Part shown: positions 12,130 through 17,053 of the stretch, in pieces
How the letters are laid out: each line of letters starts with the position of its first letter
How positions within the stretch are numbered: position 1 is the stretch's first letter
Assembly: GCA_039193385.1 (NCBI GenBank)
Contig: JBCCWR010000043.1
Span: 1 to 17,053, forward strand
From: JBCCWR01 sp039193385
GTDB lineage: Bacteria > Verrucomicrobiota > Verrucomicrobiia > Methylacidiphilales > JBCCWR01
Reading direction: 5' to 3'
Length of the DNA: 17,053 nt
Made by a program: the position numbers and the translations under genes
Notes under the pieces: model-generated
Database searches by the model: none
Told to the model about the DNA's origin: nothing
The model's input: the letters and a program-made list of their open reading frames with translations, nothing else

Positions 12130-13041
12130 TTAATCTCCCACATAAATAGCTTCTCGGCTATTTTCTCGACGCTCATTGTATTTACGCTCTTTTCGCATAA
12201 GTTCATTCATTTCGGCTTTCTCTTCTTCTGTTGCTTCGGGCACGAGAGTGCGTAAAGTCGCTTCGTCTGGTAGCTCAGGTGGATTTAAGCGTAACTCAAT
12301 TCGTTTCATGATACCTTCATCATCTTGGCGAAATTTAGGGCGGTACATGTAGAAAGCGTTAGGCTTGAGCTTAGATTCTTTGTAATAAGCATGAGGAATA
12401 CCTGTTATAACAGGTGGATCGATTTCACTACCCGAGCCAATAGATGGTAGTGGCCCAGGCCGCCCGATTTCGCGATATGTCTGAAAAATATGATCGAGTG
12501 GTATAGCTCTGGGAAGAATCTTGGCCACTTCTTCATCCGAGGCAAAATCAGATAGCTTGAGTGGCTGAGTCAGTTTTTCTTTGAGAATAAAGTTCCATTC
12601 ATTAGGTTTGCTATAACGCACATTTTCAGGCTCGGTGGGGTTTCCAAAACGATCAAGCACGGACGCTCTCCAACCAATGTAGACACCACTGCTCATCCAC
12701 TCCACTTTTGAAGGAAGCCATACGGGAGAGGGAAACCAAGCCCACTTATCTTCATGCCTTCCCCAGTGGCCATAGTGATCTGTTGCCCAACCTATAGCTT
12801 CCACGCCTTTCCAAGTCCATCCATAGTCCGTATAAATCCACTGACCTTCGCGATAGGGTCTCCATTGTGGATTATCTATTGATTTTGTGGGAATGTAACA
12901 ATACTTGGCTTCATCCATCTTATGCCATTGTCCATTAAATTCCAAAGCTTCATAAGCTATGTCAAAATCAACATCTGGCTTGACTCCAAAGGGTGGTAGC
13001 GTTGCTAGATTGATGATTACCACGGTAAGAATAAGATTCAT
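12130..13041 (-). CDS. Secreted DUF6600-like Trp/Tyr-repeat protein
   Basis: The 303-residue product begins with a short hydrophobic stretch ending near Gly19 (MNLILTVVIINLATLPPFG), which fits a signal peptide although it lacks the usual Lys/Arg start. Residues 30-125 hold repeated aromatic units of the type W-x-PY-x-x-G-x-W and YGW-x-W: GQWHK, WRPYREGQWIYTDYGWTWKG, IGWATDHYGHWG, KWAWFPSPVWLP and VYIGWRAS. This pattern is that of the DUF6600 family, of unknown function, found in exported proteins. Residues 130-260 have no motif I recognise. The C terminus (262-296) is a charged, probably helical segment. No ribosome binding site is evident. It is convergent with rplQ; a -10-like TATAAT lies about 57 bases upstream of the ATG. 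Biological role is unknown. Confidence 0.75.
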   Translation of the reverse strand: MNLILTVVIINLATLPPFGVKPDVDFDIAYEALEFNGQWHKMDEAKYCYIPTKSIDNPQWRPYREGQWIYTDYGWTWKGVEAIGWATDHYGHWGRHEDKWAWFPSPVWLPSKVEWMSSGVYIGWRASVLDRFGNPTEPENVRYSKPNEWNFILKEKLTQPLKLSDFASDEEVAKILPRAIPLDHIFQTYREIGRPGPLPSIGSGSEIDPPVITGIPHAYYKESKLKPNAFYMYRPKFRQDDEGIMKRIELRLNPPELPDEATLRTLVPEATEEEKAEMNELMRKERKYNERRENSREAIYVGD

Positions 13042-13097
13042 AAGAAAATATAAAATGTCTTCAAGCGATCGAGTTTCAAGGCCTAAGTTTTCCTCAT

Positions 13098-13103
13098 ATT
13101 ATA
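13098..13103 (-). promoter_or_regulatory. Candidate -10 element for the DUF6600-like gene
   Basis: Read on the - strand this is a perfect TATAAT, followed by AT-rich DNA and then the ATG at 13041. The upstream -35 position holds only AT-rich sequence without a good TTGACA match, so this is a partial promoter prediction. The whole gap 13042-13146 (105 bases) is AT-rich and shows nothing else that I can support. Confidence 0.35.
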
Positions 13104-13146
13104 GTTCCAAGTTGAAAAGTATTTATTTAAATCCCTTGCAGATTAT

Positions 13147-13401
13147 CTACAAGAATAAGTAGAGAGCACCTGCAACCAGAATAATTATGGTTCCCGTTGG
13201 AGGAAACCCAATGGTTTGATGGCCAAAGGTTACTTTTTTAGCGAGCGAGGTGATGTATTCGAGCTGATAAGAATCAAGAGTGCTGTGAACCTCTTCAAGA
13301 TTGGTTTTGAGCAAATTATAGTTATATGTGTCGATGTGTTTAATTAATATTGAGGTTTCCCCTTTAACTAGACCCAAAGGGAGTTGAGTTCTAAGTCCCA
13401 T
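13147..13401 (-). CDS. Hypothetical small protein with C-terminal membrane segment
   Basis: I do not recognise this 84-residue protein. Residues 1-60 are mostly polar and probably helical (for example ILIKHIDTYNYNLLKTNLEE and STLDSYQLEYITSLAKKV). Residues 66-84 contain FPPTGTIIILVAGALYLFL, a hydrophobic segment running to the very end, as in tail-anchored membrane proteins. There is no visible signal peptide or Shine-Dalgarno site, and the ATG at 13401 is the only good start. The gene lies on the - strand between mtnP and the DUF6600-like gene, in the same direction as both. The clean polar-then-hydrophobic layout argues for a real gene, but it could be a chance reading frame. Confidence 0.5.
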   Translation of the reverse strand: MGLRTQLPLGLVKGETSILIKHIDTYNYNLLKTNLEEVHSTLDSYQLEYITSLAKKVTFGHQTIGFPPTGTIIILVAGALYLFL

Positions 13402-13436
13402 AAAGGAACTCAGAAATGAGCAAAAGAAAAAGTTAC

Positions 13437-13465
13437 AATACGGTTCGCAGATTTGTTGCGGTATT
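13437..13465 (-). terminator. Weak candidate terminator after mtnP
   Basis: Between mtnP and the small membrane gene, AATAC pairs with GTATT and, inside it, CGCA pairs with TGCG, with an asymmetric bulge of four bases on one side. On the - strand the stem is followed within a few bases by a T-rich stretch (CTTTTTCTTTTG). The layout fits a weak intrinsic terminator of the glmS-mtnP unit. The stem is short and interrupted. Confidence 0.3.
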
Positions 13466-13488
13466 ATAGTGGATTTTATTAGTCTTAT

Positions 13489-14361
13489 TTAGAGATAAGG
13501 ACGAAGAATAGCTTCAAGCTCTTTTTGACGTTCTAGTGGCCATTGAGCTTTCGGGGTAAGCAAGGCCGTGGCCAGAGATGTATGTGAAGAGGTACTTACT
13601 TCCAGAGGAATTTGTGAGATAGCATGTAATATGGTTTTACTGCCAAGTGCAGCATTCTGTTTTAGTATAGCGCCAACTGTTTCAACAGAGACTTCTGTTT
13701 CATGGGGATGCCAGCAGTCATAGTCTGTGACCATAGCCAGAGTTGCGTAGCTGATTTCGGCTTCACGTGCGAGTTTGGCTTCTGCAAGGTTCGTCATACC
13801 AATGACATCAAATCCAAGCTGCCGATGAAAATGACACTCGGCTAGTGTTGAAAAAGCAGGTCCTTCCATATTGACATAAGTGCCACCCCAATGAGTCTCT
13901 GCACCCATAGTGGTGGCAGACTGAAAAATGATGGTAGCCAATTTTTCGCATACTGGTTGGCCAAACCCAACATGGGCTACAATACCTCTACCAAAGAATG
14001 TATGTTCTTCCCGATTTTTTGTTCGGTCAAAGAATTGAAGAGGCACAACAAAATGGCCTGGTTTAAGTTCCTCTTTTAAGGAACCTACTGCACTGGCACT
14101 GATGATCCATTTTACGCCAAGTTTTTTGAGAGCATAAATATTGGCCCGAAAAGGGATTTCCGAGGGAGACAGAGAATGGTGGCGTCCATGGCGTGGAATA
14201 AACGCTGCTTTACGCTCGCCTATTTGGGCTATGGTAATTTTATCTGATGTTGCTCCAAAAGGCGTCTCGACTTCAACTGCTTCGCCCTGGGCAAATTGTG
14301 GTATTTGATAAAGCCCTGTACCTCCGATAACTCCAATAAGACATTGATCTTTGTTACTCAT
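13489..14361 (-). CDS. mtnP: S-methyl-5'-thioadenosine phosphorylase
   Basis: MTA phosphorylase cleaves methylthioadenosine, the by-product of polyamine synthesis, with phosphate to adenine and methylthioribose-1-phosphate, opening methionine salvage. The 290-residue protein shows IGGTGLY (12-18), ETPFGATSD (32-40), the phosphate-site PRHGRHH (56-62), ASAVGSLKEEL (89-99), the substrate motif MEGPAFSTLAE (165-175), GMTNLAEAKLARE (188-200) and TDYDCWH (212-218). The Asp pair in the last motif is typical of 6-aminopurine-specific enzymes, favouring MTA over inosine or guanosine, so a guanosine/inosine phosphorylase is less likely. It starts 26 bases after glmS on the - strand and is probably co-transcribed. 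The gap contains a small AT palindrome (GAAAAT/ATTTTC) and no Shine-Dalgarno sequence. Confidence 0.93.
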   Translation of the reverse strand: MSNKDQCLIGVIGGTGLYQIPQFAQGEAVEVETPFGATSDKITIAQIGERKAAFIPRHGRHHSLSPSEIPFRANIYALKKLGVKWIISASAVGSLKEELKPGHFVVPLQFFDRTKNREEHTFFGRGIVAHVGFGQPVCEKLATIIFQSATTMGAETHWGGTYVNMEGPAFSTLAECHFHRQLGFDVIGMTNLAEAKLAREAEISYATLAMVTDYDCWHPHETEVSVETVGAILKQNAALGSKTILHAISQIPLEVSTSSHTSLATALLTPKAQWPLERQKELEAILRPYL

Positions 14362-14387
14362 GAAAATGATAAATTTTCTAGTTTGAT

Positions 14388-16238
14388 TTATTCTACGGTG
14401 ACTGATTTGGCCAGGTTACGTGGCTTATCGACATCACGACCTAATAAAACAGCCATGTGGTACGACAATAATTGGAGGGGTATGACATTGAGAATAGGTT
14501 GAAGAATTTCCATGGTTTTCGGCACATACATGACATCATTAGATATATTTTTAATATCCTCATCACCTTGGGTCGCTAGTGAGATGACGGAGCCATTGCG
14601 AGCTTTAACTTCCTGAATGCTATTCACGTTTTTCTCATAAAGGCTATCATGCGGGCATATGAAAACGGATGGAACTTTGGGTTCTATCAGTGCGATGCAG
14701 CCATGTTTTAGCTCCGAAGATGGGTACCCTTCCGCGTGGATGTAGGTAATCTCCTTCATTTTTAATGCACCTTCAAGGGCGATTGGGTAATTGAGCTGAC
14801 GCCCGAGGAATAACATACTCTTAGACTCAGCATATTTTTCAGCGATCTTAAGAATGTTGTCTGATTGCTCCAGAATTTGTTCTACTTGACCCGGCAACGC
14901 TTCAAAGGCTTCAAGCACTTTATTCCCTTGAGAAGCCGACATGAAGCGCATACGTCCTAGGATGAGTGCGACTAATCCGAAAATACAACACTGAGAGACA
15001 AAGGACTTTGTAGCTGCGACGCCGATTTCGGGGCCAGCATGCATGTAAACACCGCCGTCAGATTCTCGAGCTATCGTACTACCGACGCTGTTACAGATAC
15101 CAAGACAACGATAACCCTTACGCTGTGCCTCACGCATACCACTGAGTGTATCGATCGTTTCGCCAGACTGACTGATGACAAAGAATAACGTGCTGCGGTC
15201 AATAGGTGAGTTTCTATAGCGGAATTCACTCGCGTAATCGACTTCCATTGGTGTGTTGGATAAAGTCTCAATCATATATTCACCGACCATGGACGCGTGT
15301 AATGCTGTTCCACATGCGAGAGCGACAACACGATCAACATCTCGCAGTTCCTTAGGCGTCATATTCAGACCACCGAGACGTGCAGAATTTTCCTCATGAC
15401 TGAGGCGGCCTCTGAGAGCATTTTGAATGGCCTGAGGCTGTTCAAAAATTTCTTTAAGCATGTAATGAGGGAATTCTCCCAGTTCTGAGCTTTCTGGACT
15501 GAAGTCAAGCTCCTGAATTTCGTACTCGGTTTTTGCATCCGTGACGGTTCCAATATTAAAGTCTTCTTTGGTGAGTGTAACAAATTGGAAATCTTCCAGA
15601 TAAACGACTTTCTGGGTGTAGGGACTAAGAGCCAAGGCATCGCTTGCTAAGAATTGTTCCCCGTCTCCTATACCAAGCACCAGTGGACTCCCTCTTCGTG
15701 CTCCTATGATCAAATTCGGAACATTTTCATGAAAAACGGCAATTCCGTACGTTCCTTGGATTTCGTTCAGAGCACTTTTAACAGCTTGCTCCAGACGCTC
15801 TCGTGAGTTCTCGATATCAATCTTTTCAAAATGGTAGCTGATAAGATTTGCTAAAACTTCAGAATCAGTTTTTGATTTGAATTTTTGACCTTCATTCGTG
15901 AGAAATTTTTTTATGGCCTGGTAGTTGTCAATCACTCCATTGTGAACCAGTGCAAGTTTGCCCGTATGATCTTTATGAGGATGAGCATTGATATCATTGG
16001 GTTCACCATGAGTCGCCCAACGCGTGTGACTGATACCTACTGATCCGTGGTTGGGATTCTTTCCTGTCAACGATATAAGGTCCTTGATACGACCAGCTTT
16101 TTTTTGCATTTGTAGCCCTTTTCCGTTGAGCGTAGCAATACCCGCTGAGTCATATCCTCTATATTCGAGTCTACCCAGAGCATCCAGAAGAATGGGCTGA
16201 GCATCTCGATCACCAATGTAAGCAACAATTCCGCACAT
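14388..16238 (-). CDS. glmS: Glutamine--fructose-6-phosphate aminotransferase (isomerising)
   Basis: GlmS converts fructose-6-phosphate and glutamine to glucosamine-6-phosphate, the entry step to UDP-GlcNAc for peptidoglycan and LPS. The class II glutamine amidotransferase domain covers about residues 1-225. It has the catalytic Cys2 (MCGIVAYIG, exposed after Met removal), LEYRGYDSAGIA (24-35), HTRWATHG (71-78), HNGVIDN (99-105) and TDSEVL (124-129). Two SIS sugar-isomerase domains follow: about 292-425, with SQSGET at 356-361, and about 465-605, with ALEGALKMKEITYIHAEGY. It ends in DKPRNLAKSVTVE (604-616). Length of 616 residues compares with 609 in E. coli. The upstream gap to glgC is too short for a glmS ribozyme. 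No strong Shine-Dalgarno sequence is visible; a promoter candidate lies in the gap. Confidence 0.97.
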   Translation of the reverse strand: MCGIVAYIGDRDAQPILLDALGRLEYRGYDSAGIATLNGKGLQMQKKAGRIKDLISLTGKNPNHGSVGISHTRWATHGEPNDINAHPHKDHTGKLALVHNGVIDNYQAIKKFLTNEGQKFKSKTDSEVLANLISYHFEKIDIENSRERLEQAVKSALNEIQGTYGIAVFHENVPNLIIGARRGSPLVLGIGDGEQFLASDALALSPYTQKVVYLEDFQFVTLTKEDFNIGTVTDAKTEYEIQELDFSPESSELGEFPHYMLKEIFEQPQAIQNALRGRLSHEENSARLGGLNMTPKELRDVDRVVALACGTALHASMVGEYMIETLSNTPMEVDYASEFRYRNSPIDRSTLFFVISQSGETIDTLSGMREAQRKGYRCLGICNSVGSTIARESDGGVYMHAGPEIGVAATKSFVSQCCIFGLVALILGRMRFMSASQGNKVLEAFEALPGQVEQILEQSDNILKIAEKYAESKSMLFLGRQLNYPIALEGALKMKEITYIHAEGYPSSELKHGCIALIEPKVPSVFICPHDSLYEKNVNSIQEVKARNGSVISLATQGDEDIKNISNDVMYVPKTMEILQPILNVIPLQLLSYHMAVLLGRDVDKPRNLAKSVTVE

Positions 16239-16254
16239 AATTTGAAAGACACTT

Positions 16255-16284
16255 GTTTTAGCGATGATGATTAGTTACCGTCAA
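16255..16284 (-). promoter_or_regulatory. Candidate sigma70-type promoter of glmS
   Basis: Read on the - strand, TTGACG (complement of 16279-16284) and TAAAAC (complement of 16255-16260) match the -35 and -10 consensus at 5 and 4 of 6 positions, with an 18-base spacer. Transcription would start about 8-10 bases before the glmS ATG, giving a very short leader. The element occupies the 55-base space between glmS and the preferred glgC start. Prediction by eye. Confidence 0.4.
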
Positions 16285-16293
16285 TCTAACTCT

Positions 16294-17053
16294 ATGGAAC
16301 AAAAATTTCTTGATACGGGGAGAGTTATCTCTGTCATTTTGGGAGGAGGAGCTGGAACGCGTCTTTATCCTTTGACCAAGGAGCGTGCGAAGCCCGCAGT
16401 TCCTCTTGCAGGTAAATATAGACTAGTGGATATACCCATTAGCTTATGTATTAATTCAGGTCTCAGAAGAATTTTTTTGCTGACGCAATACCTAAGCTCT
16501 TCACTTCATAGACACGTAACGCAAAGTTACCGTTTTGATGATTATTTTCCTAAGGGCTTTGTGGAGATTATGGCCGCAACTCAGTCTAGAGATGGTTATT
16601 CGTGGTATCAGGGAACTGCAGATGCAGTGCGTCAAAATATGATGCACTTTAGAACGCATAATCATGATACTGTGTTAATTCTTTCTGGAGACCAACTGTA
16701 TAGCATGGATTACCGTGATATTCTTTTTCAGCATTTTAATAATGATGCTGATGTTACAGTGGCAACTATTCCAGTAAGCCGTGAACCAGCAAAAGGCTTC
16801 GGCATTATGCATGTGGATGAAGCGGATAAAATCATTCGTTTTGAAGAAAAGCCTACAGAAGATGCTGTTCTTGATGAACTCCGTATGCCACAGGCCATTC
16901 GTGAAAAGATTCAAACGAATGATGATAATGAACTCTTTCTTGCGTCTATGGGTATCTATGTCTTCAAGCGTAAAGTGCTGGAAGATGCATTAAAGCTGAA
17001 GCGAAATCAGGACTTTGGTAAGCACATCATTCCTTCCTTGATAGAGACTAAAA
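16294..17053 (+). CDS. glgC: Glucose-1-phosphate adenylyltransferase (partial, 3' end outside window)
   Basis: GlgC makes ADP-glucose from glucose-1-phosphate and ATP, the committed step of bacterial glycogen synthesis. The 253 visible residues include the nucleotide-binding loop GGGAGTRLYPLTKERAKPAV (17-36), AGKYRLVDIPIS (39-50), the YQGTADAVRQ motif (105-114), LILSGDQLYSMDYRD (128-142) and the sugar-phosphate Lys in FEEKP (183-187). The insert-containing, plant/cyanobacterial-like character (SSLHRHVTQSYRFDDYF) sets it apart from the enterobacterial type. I chose ATG 16294. In-frame ATGs at 16264 and 16267 would add 9-10 unusual residues and overlap the predicted glmS promoter. None has a clear Shine-Dalgarno site. 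The reading frame is open to the window edge; the left-handed beta-helix domain is not included. Confidence 0.93.
   Translation, partial: MEQKFLDTGRVISVILGGGAGTRLYPLTKERAKPAVPLAGKYRLVDIPISLCINSGLRRIFLLTQYLSSSLHRHVTQSYRFDDYFPKGFVEIMAATQSRDGYSWYQGTADAVRQNMMHFRTHNHDTVLILSGDQLYSMDYRDILFQHFNNDADVTVATIPVSREPAKGFGIMHVDEADKIIRFEEKPTEDAVLDELRMPQAIREKIQTNDDNELFLASMGIYVFKRKVLEDALKLKRNQDFGKHIIPSLIETK

Noticed and set aside
12959..13162. 67-codon + strand frame overlapping the start of the DUF6600-like gene.
   Set aside because: No recognisable features, no ribosome binding site, and it overlaps the better-supported gene on the other strand and the end of the small membrane protein gene.
14362..14378. 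GAAAAT/ATTTTC palindrome between glmS and mtnP as an operator or terminator.
   Set aside because: Pure A/T-rich 6-base stem in a 26-base gap; likely fortuitous and too weak to be a terminator.
16239..16293. glmS ribozyme or riboswitch upstream of glmS.
   Set aside because: The gap to glgC is only 55 bases, far too short for the ribozyme, and no matching fold is seen.

Overview
The window carries most of a bacterial S10-spc-alpha ribosomal protein cluster on the + strand (positions 1-12054). A small accessory stretch and a glmS-mtnP pair follow on the - strand (about 12130-16238), and a truncated glgC on the + strand runs off the right edge. Base composition is moderately AT-rich and coding density is very high. 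The gene set, the long Lys/Ala-rich tails on several ribosomal proteins, the absence of rpmD, adk and infA from their usual slots, and a plant/cyanobacterial-type GlgC suggest a member of the PVC group, most likely Verrucomicrobiota (perhaps Opitutia) or a Lentisphaerota relative. This assignment is inferred from protein character only and no database search was possible.

Region 1 (1-8462): rplV-rpsC-rplP-rpmC-rpsQ-rplN-rplX-rplE-rpsN-rpsH-rplF-rplR-rpsE-rplO-secY-map. All lie on the + strand with gaps of about 60 bases or less, and rplP and rpmC overlap by 4 bases. These genes encode ribosome assembly proteins, the SecY translocon channel and methionine aminopeptidase. Region 2 (8463-12054): rpmJ-rpsM-rpsK-rpsD-rpoA-rplQ, the alpha operon. 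A 129-base leader with a strong bipartite hairpin precedes it, and a second structured gap lies before rpoA. A clear intrinsic terminator at 12087-12118 closes the cluster.

Region 3 (12130-13401, - strand): a secreted protein with DUF6600-like Trp/Tyr repeats and a small unrecognised protein with a C-terminal membrane segment. Region 4 (13489-16238, - strand): glmS followed 26 bases later by mtnP, probably one transcript (glucosamine-6-phosphate synthesis; methylthioadenosine salvage). Region 5 (16294-17053, + strand): 5' part of glgC, divergent from glmS across only 55 bases.

The core genes are ordinary in identity but carry unusual elaborations. S11 has an N-terminal charged extension of about 112 residues. 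S5 has an N-terminal Ala/Pro/Thr plus RGG-like extension. L22, L24 and L17 have Lys/Ala or acidic C-terminal tails. SecY has a predicted eleventh membrane segment. The zinc ligands of both S14 and L36 have been lost, leaving one relic cysteine in each. I saw no tRNA, rRNA, CRISPR array, insertion sequence or prophage gene. No gene-free stretch exceeds about 130 bases.
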